This document shows, in pieces, positions 25,561 through 33,338 of a stretch of DNA of 45,049 nt; within the stretch, counting starts at the first letter, position 1, and the number at the start of each line of letters is the position of its first letter. The position numbers and the translations under genes were made by a program. The notes under the pieces were generated by a model. That model was not told where the DNA came from and ran no database searches. It saw only the letters and a list, made by a program, of their open reading frames with translations. The DNA is from Bacteroidaceae bacterium (GTDB lineage Bacteria; Bacteroidota; Bacteroidia; Bacteroidales; Bacteroidaceae): contig JAKSIZ010000017.1 of assembly GCA_024398515.1 (NCBI GenBank), positions 1 to 45,049 of the forward strand. The letters run 5' to 3'.

Positions 25561-26553
25561 ATGGCTTTTTTAACAAATGAGAAATTGACAATCGTGGGTG
25601 CTGCCGGCATGATTGGTTCAAACATGGTTCAGACAGCTCTTATGATGGGTTTAACAAACGAAATTTGCCTTTACGACGTATTCTCTCCTGCAGGTGTTGC
25701 TGAAGAAATGCGCCAGTGTGCATTTGGTGATGTAAAAATCACGGCTACTACTAACGTAAAGGTTGCCTTTGAGGGCGCAAAGTATATCATCTCTTCTGGT
25801 GGTGCTCCACGTAAGGAAGGCATGACACGCGAGGATCTTTTGGCTGGCAACTGTAAGATTGCCGAGGATCTTGGCAAGAGCATCAAGAAGTATTGTCCTG
25901 ATGTTAAGCAGGTAGTCATCATATTCAACCCTGCTGACCTTACTGGTCTTGTAACTCTGCTCTACTCTGGTTTGAAGCCAGGTCAGGTTACAACTCTTGC
26001 AGCTCTTGACACTACTCGTCTCCAGAGCGCACTCATCAAGAAGTTCAAGGTACAGCAGAGCGACATCACAGGTTGCGCTACATACGGTGGACACGGCGAA
26101 CAGATGGCTGTATTTGGCTCAAACGTAAAGGTTGCAGGACGTCCTTTGACTGACATTATCTGCACTGACGAGTTCCCAGAGGACGAATGGGATCAGATGA
26201 AACGCGACGTTACACAGGGTGGTGCACGCATTATCTACCTCCGCGGACGCAGTTCATTCCAGAGCCCAGCTTACCTTGCAGTGGGCATGATCCGTGCTGC
26301 AATGGGTGGCGATAAGTTCAATTACCCAATTGGTACATACGTTTGCAACGAGAAGTACAACCATATCATGATGGCAATGGACACTGAAATGACTACTGAA
26401 GGTTGCAAATACAAGATGCCTGTAGGCACTGAAGAGGAAATGGCTAAGCTTGATGCAAGCTACGAACACCTCTGCAAGATGCGCGACGAGCTCATTACTC
26501 TGAAGATTGTTCCTGCTATTGATCAGTGGAGTTCAATCAATCCTAACCTCTAA
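25561..26553 (+). CDS. mdh: Malate dehydrogenase
   Basis: 330 residues. NAD-dependent oxidation of malate to oxaloacetate, used in the reductive branch that leads to succinate in Bacteroidales. The Rossmann start LTIVGAAGMIGSN is followed by the DVFSPAGVAEEM segment, the FNPADLTG motif, the DTTRLQSALIKK segment with catalytic Arg and Asp, and the ATYGGHGEQM catalytic-His region. I chose the ATG at 25561 because it follows the promoter and begins at the conserved MAFLTNEKLTIVG. The gamma-carbonic-anhydrase-like gene follows after 8 bases. Confidence 0.92.
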   Translation: MAFLTNEKLTIVGAAGMIGSNMVQTALMMGLTNEICLYDVFSPAGVAEEMRQCAFGDVKITATTNVKVAFEGAKYIISSGGAPRKEGMTREDLLAGNCKIAEDLGKSIKKYCPDVKQVVIIFNPADLTGLVTLLYSGLKPGQVTTLAALDTTRLQSALIKKFKVQQSDITGCATYGGHGEQMAVFGSNVKVAGRPLTDIICTDEFPEDEWDQMKRDVTQGGARIIYLRGRSSFQSPAYLAVGMIRAAMGGDKFNYPIGTYVCNEKYNHIMMAMDTEMTTEGCKYKMPVGTEEEMAKLDASYEHLCKMRDELITLKIVPAIDQWSSINPNL

Positions 26554-26561
26554 TCATCCTT

Positions 26562-27074
26562 ATGGCATTGATTAAATCTATTAAAGGCCTTACTCCGAAA
26601 TGGGGTAAGGCTTGTTATTTTAGCGAGAATGCTACGATAGTTGGCGACGTTCAGATGGGCGACGAGTGCTCAATCTGGTTCAATGCCGTCGTTCGTGGCG
26701 ACGTGAATTGGATTAAGATGGGCAACCGATGCAACGTTCAGGATGGTGCCTGCCTGCATACAACCTACAAGACTGGTCCGCTTGAAATCGACGACGACGT
26801 CACTATAGGCCACCTTGCCATGGTTCATGCTTGCAAGATTCATCGCGGTGCATTGATCGGAATGAACTCTACGCTGCTCGACCATTGCGAGATTGGCGAG
26901 GGTGCAATAGTCGCTGCGGGGGCTTTAGTGCTCGGTGGAACCAAGATTGGCGACCATGAGATATGGGGCGGAGTACCGGCTAAGTTCATCAAGAAGACTG
27001 CTCCAAACCAGGCAGAATCATTTGCCGAACACTACGTAATGTATAGTAAATGGTATCTCGACGAGGAGAAATAA
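26562..27074 (+). CDS. Gamma-carbonic-anhydrase-like (YrdA type) protein
   Basis: 170 residues with hexapeptide repeats forming a left-handed beta helix. The metal-binding histidines of the family are at HTTY, GHLAMVH (the His-x4-His pair) and match the YrdA/PaaY type. The acidic loop of the Cam-type enzyme is absent, so carbonic anhydrase activity is plausible but unproven. It is separated from mdh by 8 bases and probably shares its transcript. A strong terminator follows at 27093. Confidence 0.85.
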   Translation: MALIKSIKGLTPKWGKACYFSENATIVGDVQMGDECSIWFNAVVRGDVNWIKMGNRCNVQDGACLHTTYKTGPLEIDDDVTIGHLAMVHACKIHRGALIGMNSTLLDHCEIGEGAIVAAGALVLGGTKIGDHEIWGGVPAKFIKKTAPNQAESFAEHYVMYSKWYLDEEK

Positions 27075-27092
27075 CGTTTGGGTTGACACAAT

Positions 27093-27138
27093 AAAAAACG
27101 GCTGACTTCCGTATTGCTTGCGAAAGTCAGCCGTTTTT
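27093..27138. terminator. Bidirectional terminator
   Basis: AAAAAACGGCTGACTT (27093-27108) pairs with AAGTCAGCCGTTTTT (27124-27138) around a 15-base loop. The A-run and T-run on both sides make it work in both directions, ending the mdh transcript and the convergent OmpA-like gene. Confidence 0.85.
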
Positions 27139-27152
27139 CGTGTCCTTATTCT

Positions 27153-27989
27153 TTAGTCTTCTGACGGACCTTTTTCAATCAAATCCATAAACTGGTCGAG
27201 TTTCGGAGTGATGATTATCTGTGTGCGGCGGTTGCGCTGACGGCCAAGGTCGCTGTCATTGTCGGCTATTGGGTTGTATTCACCGCGTCCACCTGCTGTC
27301 AGACGCTTAGGATCAACGTTGAAGTTGTTCTGCAAATACTGCACAACACTCGATGCACGGAGGCAAGAAAGGTCCCAATTGTTGCGGATGTTCTCCTTCT
27401 TGATAGGCACAGAGTCAGTATTTCCTTCAACGAGTACGTCGTAATCATTGTAGTCGGTGATAATCTTTGCAATCTTGCCCAACGTTTCTTGTGCGCGACT
27501 GCTGATTTCATAACTACCTGTCTTGAACAGCATATTATCTGCCAACGAGATATATACCACGCCCTTCAGTACCTGTACGTCGATGTCCTTCAGCTCTTCC
27601 TTGCTGAGCGAACGCGTAAGGTTGTTGGTCAGGATAAGGTTGAGAGAGTCTGACTTGCTCTTAAGTTCCGTCAAGTGGCGGATGTACTGGTTCGACTCAT
27701 TAATCTGGTCAACGAGCTTTGCGATATTTACATTCGACTGCGAACCGGTTGAGAGGCTCTGCTCAAGTGAACGCTGCAAGTCGGCATTCGACTTACGCAT
27801 AACCTTCAGTTGGTCTTCCAATCCCGTGATACGTGCCTTTGCCGAAGCAAGTTCTTCCTTCGACGTTTGCCAATTGCCCTGCAGAGTTTTGTATTCCTCT
27901 TGGCATTCCAATAGTTTCTTGTTGCTTGAACATGAACTAACCCCAAATGCTAATGCAACTGTAACAGTTGCCATGATAATCTTTTTCAT
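27153..27989 (-). CDS. OmpA/MotB-domain lipoprotein
   Basis: 278 residues. A lipoprotein signal with Cys20 (GVSSC) is followed by a coiled coil (about 28-125) and a C-terminal OmpA-like peptidoglycan-binding domain. Its motif elements are GNTDSVPI, NNWDLSCLRASSVVQYL, and GRGEYNPIADND...RQRNRRTQII. It probably anchors the outer membrane to peptidoglycan. A perfect promoter lies at 28042-28072 on the minus strand. Confidence 0.88.
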   Translation of the reverse strand: MKKIIMATVTVALAFGVSSCSSNKKLLECQEEYKTLQGNWQTSKEELASAKARITGLEDQLKVMRKSNADLQRSLEQSLSTGSQSNVNIAKLVDQINESNQYIRHLTELKSKSDSLNLILTNNLTRSLSKEELKDIDVQVLKGVVYISLADNMLFKTGSYEISSRAQETLGKIAKIITDYNDYDVLVEGNTDSVPIKKENIRNNWDLSCLRASSVVQYLQNNFNVDPKRLTAGGRGEYNPIADNDSDLGRQRNRRTQIIITPKLDQFMDLIEKGPSED

Positions 27990-28041
27990 ATTTCTTCCCT
28001 TTATTAAAAATGGTTTATACTCCTTTGACGAATTACGAGGG

Positions 28042-28072
28042 CAAAAGTAAAGTTTTTTTTCCTTTTACCAAA
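28042..28072 (-). promoter_or_regulatory. Promoter of the OmpA-like gene
   Basis: Minus strand: TTTG (28072-28069), 19 bases, TACTTTTG (28049-28042). This is a perfect match to the Bacteroidota consensus, giving a leader of about 50 bases. Confidence 0.75.
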
Positions 28073-28195
28073 AAATTTTAGATTTTTTATGAGATTATTC
28101 ACGTTATTTTACGTTAGTCGTGGCTTATGTTTTGCGCCGTTGAACGGATGTTTTTTGCGGCATGAACGCTACCCCTCTACAGTATGTTCTGTTGG

Positions 28196-28262
28196 GGGTG
28201 AAAAAAGTTGTACAACTTTCACTCGAAAGTTGTACAACTTTTTTTCGAGTTAAGCGTTCGTC
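28196..28262. repeat. Palindrome array B (2 units, 22-base period)
   Basis: GTTGTACAAC at 28207-28216 and 28229-28238, spacing 22, inside AAAGTTGTACAACTTT palindromes, spacer CACTCG. The left flank GGGGGTGAAAAAAG and right flank TTTTTTTCGAGTTAAGCG match array A (599-684), so these are two copies of one element with 2 and 3 units. Confidence 0.75.
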
Positions 28263-28426
28263 CTAAAAAACGATAACGTTCACCTCGCAAAACCAGAGCA
28301 AAAGATTGGCCCGCGGATTAAATATACCATGGCAGTAAGTAGGAGAGTTCGGGCACAAACAAAAATAAACCTTTCCGCGTCTTGTACCTTGAACTTTGAA
28401 CTTAAACGGTTTATTTCGGTTTATCA

Positions 28427-28556
28427 CCTTGAAGAGTATGATAGCCTTCTGTAAGAAGGTGATGCTATCGGTACAAGGATTTATCGAAGAACTTGTTCTT
28501 CAGGAAATGCTTGTACCGATAGCATCAGGTGCCGAAAGCACCCATACTCTTCAAGG
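28427..28556. repeat. 130-base cloverleaf palindrome, copy 2
   Basis: Outer stem 28427-28440 with 28543-28556 (14 perfect pairs, CCTTGAAGAGTATG). Side hairpin 28445-28449/28455-28459 (CCTTC, loop TGTAA). Central stem 28460-28477 with 28510-28527 (18 perfect pairs, TGATGCTATCGGTACAAG). Apical hairpin GAAGAAC-TT-GTTCTTC (28486-28501). Second side hairpin 28528-28532/28538-28542 (GGTGC, loop CGAAA). GGTTTATC occurs on both sides (28418-28425 and 28557-28564), like an 8-base target duplication with one extra base on the left. The length is 130, the same as copy 1. It is not a gene. Confidence 0.78.
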
Positions 28557-28625
28557 GGTTTATCTTGGTTTTCGTTTTTTCATATAACGGAATATTTCGT
28601 CTGTGCCAAGATTTGCAGAAAATAT

Positions 28626-28657
28626 ATTGCCGAAATTCAATTTTTTTACTATCTTTG
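28626..28657 (+). promoter_or_regulatory. Promoter of the dockerin-tailed GH43 gene
   Basis: ATTG (28626-28629), 20 bases, TATCTTTG (28650-28657). It lies 38 bases before the ATG at 28696 and downstream of the in-frame ATG at 28603, which supports the later start. Confidence 0.7.
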
Positions 28658-28695
28658 CACAGAAATTAAATTGTGTAATACTAAAAAAGACCAAT

Positions 28696-30858
28696 ATGAA
28701 ACTTATTAGACTACGCTCTTTCCTTATTATATATATAGCGTCGATGACGGCGGCGTGTGGGTTTGCGCAGAGCAAGGACTCGCTCATCGCACTCACTTCA
28801 ACGCAGGCAAGTGGACTGTTCAAGACAGTGTCGAAGTCGAGGGCGAGCGTTCACGACCCTTCAGTTGTGCGCGACAATTCGTCGAACCGATACTACGTCT
28901 ATGGGTCGCATCTCGCAGGAGGAGTGAGCACCGACGGCATGAAGAACTGGACCTCAACACGCTTCACGTTCAACTCATCTACACCATACGTGAAGAATGA
29001 AGTGACGAAAGTGAGAATATTAAGCGGCACCGACACCGTTGAGACCGACTTTGGCACCTACAACACCGAGCAGTGGCGATATACGGCAAACAATCCGAGC
29101 GTCGCGGGAAACCAATGGGCACCCGACATAATATGGAACCCGAACCTCGGGAAATGGTGCTTGTACATGAGTCTTAACGGTGACAACTGGCGCAGTTCAA
29201 TCATACTGCTCACGTCGAACAGCATCACCGGACCATATACTTATCAAGGACCAGTGGTGTTCTCAGGCTTCCAATGGAGCGACCTTGCCAATCAAACGTG
29301 GAAGGAAACAGACATGAAACTCGTGCCAGGACTGCAAAAGATGAACGCTCTGCCTTCACGTTACAACGTAGGAAGCAACTGGGGACGGCGTTGGCCTAAC
29401 TGCATTGACCCATGCGTTTTCTTTGATGACGACGGCGAACTATGGATGTCGTACGGATCCTGGTCGGGCGGAATCTTCATCTTAAAGCTCGACAAGAACA
29501 CGGGATTACGCGATTATACCAAGCAATATAGCATCGTGGGCACTGGTGATGGCGCAACCGAAGACCCATACTTCGGCAAGAAGATAGCCGGTGGATACTA
29601 CGTTTCGGGCGAAGGTTCGTATATCGAGAAGATAGGAAAGTATTATTATCTGTTTGTTTCATACGGCGGTTTGGAATCGACAGGCGGTTATGAGATGCGA
29701 TATTTCCGCAGCCTTACGCCAGATGGAGAGTACAAGGACGTGACGGGAGCGTCTGCAATCTTCACGAGTTACAAGATGAATTACGGTCCTAATGCGGCAT
29801 CGAACGTGGGCAATCGCCTCTTCGGAGCATACAAATGGGAAAGTATGAGCGATGCAGAACTGGCACAGGGACACAATTCAGCGTTGCAGGATGATGACGG
29901 TAGGGCATATCTCGTCTATCACACACGCTTTGCCAATGGCGGCGAAGGGCATCAGGTGCGTGTGCATCAGCTTTATCAGAACTCAATAGGATGGCTTGTC
30001 GCAGCTCCATACGAGTTCATGGGAAGCACATATAACCAAGATAGCATAGAAAACCGGCGCATCTGTTCCGACTTTGACATCGTAGGAACATACAAGGTAA
30101 TACTGCATCCATACAAGTTGGACTATGCAAAAAAGGCGTATCAAAAGGAGGGGCAGGTGTATCTTCATGCTGATGGCAGGGTGACAGGCGACTATTTCGG
30201 CACGTGGAATGTGCCGGATGAGAACAAATCTTACTTCCGTATCAGCATACGGGCAAAGAACAATTCCACCACAATAACCTACCAGGGAGTGATACTTCCG
30301 CAACAAATCAGCGGCACAAATATGAATGCCGTATGCTTTATGGCGCACTCAAGTAGCGGAGTAGCCATTTGGGGCAGCAATGCCGATGGGAGGGTTGCAG
30401 TGTCGTACAACTACAAGCAACTCAAGTCAAACGTCACTCTCAAGGCAGGTTTAGTAAAGGGCGACCTCACGATGCCAGTGTTCCCTACGACATATTACGG
30501 TGCTGAAGTCAGTTGCTTCTCGGAAAATCCGTGGATTATATCGAACGATGGCAAGCTGATGGTGAGCCTGTCCGACGATGTTCTTATGCCGGCGGAAACA
30601 GTCAATATCGTCGTGCGCTATAAGAAAGACAATTATTACTTCGACCAGAAAATAGCGATGCGCGTGAGGATAGCCAACCTGAAAGGCGATGCCAACGGCG
30701 ATGGACAGGTAGATATAGCCGACATCACTGCCATTGCATCGTACATTTTAGGCAACAATCCCGAAGCTTTTGTCAACTATGCAGCCGATGCCAACGACGG
30801 CGGAACGATTGACATAGCCGACATCACCACCGTCGCCAGCATTATTCTGGGGATATAA
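28696..30858 (+). CDS. Secreted GH43 arabinanase-like enzyme with dockerin-like tail
   Basis: 720 residues from the ATG at 28696. A signal peptide (about 1-24, ending GFAQS) precedes a five-bladed GH43 domain with SVHDPSVV (general base Asp), WAPDIIWNP, NCIDPCVFFDDDGELWM and SGEGSYIEK (likely acid Glu). A C-terminal domain like that of endo-1,5-alpha-L-arabinanases follows (about 400-520), then a beta domain. The end holds two Ca-binding-like repeats typical of type I dockerins (GDANGDGQVDIADITAIA and a degenerate second). It probably cuts arabinan side chains of pectin. No cohesin is visible in the window. Confidence 0.82.
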   Translation: MKLIRLRSFLIIYIASMTAACGFAQSKDSLIALTSTQASGLFKTVSKSRASVHDPSVVRDNSSNRYYVYGSHLAGGVSTDGMKNWTSTRFTFNSSTPYVKNEVTKVRILSGTDTVETDFGTYNTEQWRYTANNPSVAGNQWAPDIIWNPNLGKWCLYMSLNGDNWRSSIILLTSNSITGPYTYQGPVVFSGFQWSDLANQTWKETDMKLVPGLQKMNALPSRYNVGSNWGRRWPNCIDPCVFFDDDGELWMSYGSWSGGIFILKLDKNTGLRDYTKQYSIVGTGDGATEDPYFGKKIAGGYYVSGEGSYIEKIGKYYYLFVSYGGLESTGGYEMRYFRSLTPDGEYKDVTGASAIFTSYKMNYGPNAASNVGNRLFGAYKWESMSDAELAQGHNSALQDDDGRAYLVYHTRFANGGEGHQVRVHQLYQNSIGWLVAAPYEFMGSTYNQDSIENRRICSDFDIVGTYKVILHPYKLDYAKKAYQKEGQVYLHADGRVTGDYFGTWNVPDENKSYFRISIRAKNNSTTITYQGVILPQQISGTNMNAVCFMAHSSSGVAIWGSNADGRVAVSYNYKQLKSNVTLKAGLVKGDLTMPVFPTTYYGAEVSCFSENPWIISNDGKLMVSLSDDVLMPAETVNIVVRYKKDNYYFDQKIAMRVRIANLKGDANGDGQVDIADITAIASYILGNNPEAFVNYAADANDGGTIDIADITTVASIILGI

Positions 30859-30951
30859 TCAGTACAGTTTTAATAAGGTTTGACCGAAAAGTGTAGTGCA
30901 TAATATAGTGAAAAATATGCAAATTAAACGTAAATATATGGAAAAATAAAG

Positions 30952-30980
30952 TTTGGGTAAAATAAATTTTCGTAAATTTG
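30952..30980 (+). promoter_or_regulatory. Likely promoter of the second GH43 gene
   Basis: TTTG (30952-30955), 17 bases, TAAATTTG (30973-30980). The spacing is slightly short. An ATG at 30982 would lie at the transcription start, so the ATG at 31003 is the better start. Confidence 0.5.
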
Positions 30981-31002
30981 CATGCAGAAAAATTATTACA
31001 CT

Positions 31003-32007
31003 ATGAGGAGATTTTGTTTTTTATTGGTGTTGATGATGACGATAGCTTGTACTACTGCTGTGGCAAAGAAGGCTTATGTCTTCACTTCGTTTCGTGAACC
31101 GTCGGTCAGCGGATTGCAATATCTTTATAGTTACGACGGTTTACACTGGGACAGCATACCTGGCGTTTTCATGGTTCCGACGATAGGCAACGAGCATCCT
31201 TATACCGACCGCTTCACGGGAAAAGAGGTAACACCGACATATTGTGGCACTCATGTGCTGCGCGATCCTTCGATAGTGAAAGGACCTGATGGCGTGTTCC
31301 ATCTGGTTTGGACTACTGCCTGGAGCGGAAGCCGTGGGTTTGGATACGCATCCTCAAAGGACTTGATACACTGGAGTGAGCAACGCGAGATACCGGTAAT
31401 GCAGGATTCTTGCACGAATAATGTGTGGGCTCCGGAACTGTTTTATGACGATGAAACCGAGTGTTTTTACATAATATGGTCGTCGGGAATACATCCTGAC
31501 CGATACACTGAAGCTGATAAGAAAGGAAGCAATGCGTGCCATCGGCCATATTATACGAAGACGAAGGACTTCAAGACCTTTACACCAGCACGACAATACT
31601 ACGACTGCGGGTTCAACAGCATAGATGGTTTCCTCGTGAAACGTGCAGAAAGGGACTATGTTTTTGTGCTGAAAGATAATCGCAAACCAGGCTTCAGCGA
31701 CCTGTTTTGCGTGTTTGGCACATCGCCCGACGGACCGTTTTCGCAACCTTCAGAGAAGTTCGCACCCAATTATTCCGAAGGACCATGTGTGATTAAACTG
31801 GGAGATGAATGGATTATTTTCTTCGACCAGTACAAGCCAGAGCAACGATATTGTGCATACAGCACAAGGGATTTCAAAACTTTTACGGAGATAAATAGCA
31901 GGATTTCCGTTCCTGTAGGACATAAGCATGGAACGATTGTGGAAGTTACAAAGAAACAATTGAAGAAAATAATCAAACAAGGAAAATTGAAATTGGCAAG
32001 AAAATAA
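31003..32007 (+). CDS. Secreted GH43-like glycosidase
   Basis: 334 residues from the ATG at 31003 (341 if the ATG at 30982 is used). A signal peptide of about 25 residues ends near AVAKK. The body is a single beta-propeller: VLRDPSIVKGPDG (general base Asp), FGYASSKDLIHWSE, NNVWAPELFYDDETECFYIIWSS, and NSIDGFLVK. It lacks accessory domains. It probably acts on arabinose- or xylose-containing glycans with the flanking GH43 enzymes; the exact substrate cannot be read from sequence. A TCGA-rich tract and nadE follow. Confidence 0.8.
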   Translation: MRRFCFLLVLMMTIACTTAVAKKAYVFTSFREPSVSGLQYLYSYDGLHWDSIPGVFMVPTIGNEHPYTDRFTGKEVTPTYCGTHVLRDPSIVKGPDGVFHLVWTTAWSGSRGFGYASSKDLIHWSEQREIPVMQDSCTNNVWAPELFYDDETECFYIIWSSGIHPDRYTEADKKGSNACHRPYYTKTKDFKTFTPARQYYDCGFNSIDGFLVKRAERDYVFVLKDNRKPGFSDLFCVFGTSPDGPFSQPSEKFAPNYSEGPCVIKLGDEWIIFFDQYKPEQRYCAYSTRDFKTFTEINSRISVPVGHKHGTIVEVTKKQLKKIIKQGKLKLARK

Positions 32008-32040
32008 CTCGAAAATTCGAGTATTCGAGATTTCGAAAAA
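32008..32040. repeat. TCGA-rich tract upstream of nadE
   Basis: CTCGAAAATTCGAGTATTCG followed by AGATTTCG. This is an imperfect palindromic run between the second GH43 gene and nadE, alike in composition to the other tracts listed at 11288-11337. Confidence 0.55.
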
Positions 32041-32056
32041 CAAAAATCGCAAAGCA

Positions 32057-32809
32057 ATGAACTTCGATGTAAAACGACATACAGAGTCGGTTGTGGAGTG
32101 GATTCGCAATTGGTTCGAGGAAAATGGTAAAGGTTGCAATGCCGTTGTGGGAATAAGTGGAGGCAAGGATTCGAGCGTTGTGGCTGGGCTTTGCTGCCGT
32201 GCCTTGGGCAAAGAAAGGGTGATTGGTGTGATGATGCCCAATGGCGAACAGTTTGATATAGGTTGTTCGCAGAAACTTTGTGCCTCGCTCGGCATAAGAA
32301 ACTACACCATAAATATAAAGGAATCGTTTGATGCAGTAGTGAAACAAATGCAACTCGTGGGACTTAATCCGTCGGATCAGACGATGACAAACCTCGCCCC
32401 ACGCATTCGTATGGCTACTCTATACGCTGTTTCGCAGTCGTTGAACGGTAGGGTAGCGAACACTTGCAACCTCTCGGAGGATTGGGTTGGCTATTCCACA
32501 CGTTATGGTGACTCGGTCGGAGACTTCAGTCCTCTGTCGAAATTCACTGTGCAAGAGGTGAAAGCAATAGGGCATGAACTCGGTTTGCCTTACGACCTCG
32601 TGGAGAAAACGCCTATTGATGGGCTTGTGGGAAAGACAGATGAGGATAACCTTGGCTTCACCTATGCGGAACTGGACCGCTATATCCGCACAGGAGAAAT
32701 AGAAAATCTTGAGCATAAAGCGTTGATTGACCGCAAGCACAAGGCAAATCTCTTTAAATTAAAGTTCATGCCGATATACGAATCAGGCATCGAAGAGAAG
32801 GGATTTTAA
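32057..32809 (+). CDS. nadE: NH3-dependent NAD synthetase
   Basis: 250 residues. The ATP-pyrophosphatase P-loop SGGKDSS is at 34-40. NLSEDWVGYSTRYGDSVGDFSPL carries the deamido-NAD and ammonia site, and KTPIDGLVGKTDEDNLGFTY matches the family. There is no glutaminase domain, so it uses free ammonia. It makes NAD from nicotinic acid adenine dinucleotide. It stands between two unrelated groups, and the FMN-binding gene starts 73 bases later. Confidence 0.9.
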   Translation: MNFDVKRHTESVVEWIRNWFEENGKGCNAVVGISGGKDSSVVAGLCCRALGKERVIGVMMPNGEQFDIGCSQKLCASLGIRNYTINIKESFDAVVKQMQLVGLNPSDQTMTNLAPRIRMATLYAVSQSLNGRVANTCNLSEDWVGYSTRYGDSVGDFSPLSKFTVQEVKAIGHELGLPYDLVEKTPIDGLVGKTDEDNLGFTYAELDRYIRTGEIENLEHKALIDRKHKANLFKLKFMPIYESGIEEKGF

Positions 32810-32882
32810 GGAGTAAGGGATTAGAATAAATTAAGGAATAAAGAAGATAAGAAACTTATCAAAAAGAAAAAACATAAGAAAA

Positions 32883-33260
32883 ATGAAGAAATTTTTATTT
32901 ACACTGGCATTTTTAGCATGTGTCGGCAACACATTTGCTGACGAGGTAATGACTAAAGAAAGCGACGGAACATACGTTGTGAACACAACAACACTTTGTG
33001 CAGACAAGGGTTATCGTGCCACAACTCCGTTGATGGTGTATATTAAAAAAGGTAAGGTCGTAAAGGTTGAAGCCCTGCCTTGCCGCGAAACACCTAAATA
33101 CTACAAACTCGTGAAGGATGAAATGCTTCCAAAGTTTGCTGGTAAAAAAGCAAAAGATTTGAATAAAGTCGATGGCGTAACGGGTGCAACTATGAGTAGT
33201 AACGTGGTGCGCAAGAACGTACAAGCCGCCCTTGACTACTACAAGAAGAATGCAAAATAG
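32883..33260 (+). CDS. Secreted FMN-binding domain protein
   Basis: 125 residues: a signal peptide (about 1-19, ending TFADE) followed by one FMN_bind domain like the end of NqrC/RnfG. The motif DGVTGATMSS (97-106) matches the flavinylation sequence D-x-x-[ST]-G-A-[ST], with Thr103 the likely site of covalent FMN attachment by ApbE. It may shuttle electrons outside the cytoplasmic membrane. A nearby transfer partner or ApbE is not present in the window. Confidence 0.82.
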   Translation: MKKFLFTLAFLACVGNTFADEVMTKESDGTYVVNTTTLCADKGYRATTPLMVYIKKGKVVKVEALPCRETPKYYKLVKDEMLPKFAGKKAKDLNKVDGVTGATMSSNVVRKNVQAALDYYKKNAK

Positions 33261-33269
33261 GAATTGATA

Positions 33270-33337
33270 GGTTTATGGGTTTTGGGTTATTGGTTATAGG
33301 TTAAAACTGAAAACCAACAACCCATAACCATTTTTAC
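33270..33337. terminator. GGTT-rich hairpin between convergent genes
   Basis: GGTTTATGGGTTTTGGGTT (33270-33288) can pair with AACCAACAACCCATAACC (33312-33329) with few mismatches, followed by a short T-run. It lies between the FMN-binding gene and the convergent GH43 gene. The words recur at 19955-20043. Confidence 0.45.
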
Positions 33338-33338
33338 T

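Noticed and set aside
28427-28556. Cloverleaf copy 2 as a retron msr-msd RNA
   Set aside because: The outer inverted repeat and inner long stem resemble retron RNA, but no reverse transcriptase gene is adjacent or anywhere in the window, and the structure is too symmetric.
28396-28587. 63-residue ORF across the cloverleaf
   Set aside because: It is simply the translation of the palindrome and its flank.
28603-28695. ATG at 28603 as the start of the GH43 enzyme
   Set aside because: It precedes the promoter at 28626-28657, and the signal peptide begins at 28696.
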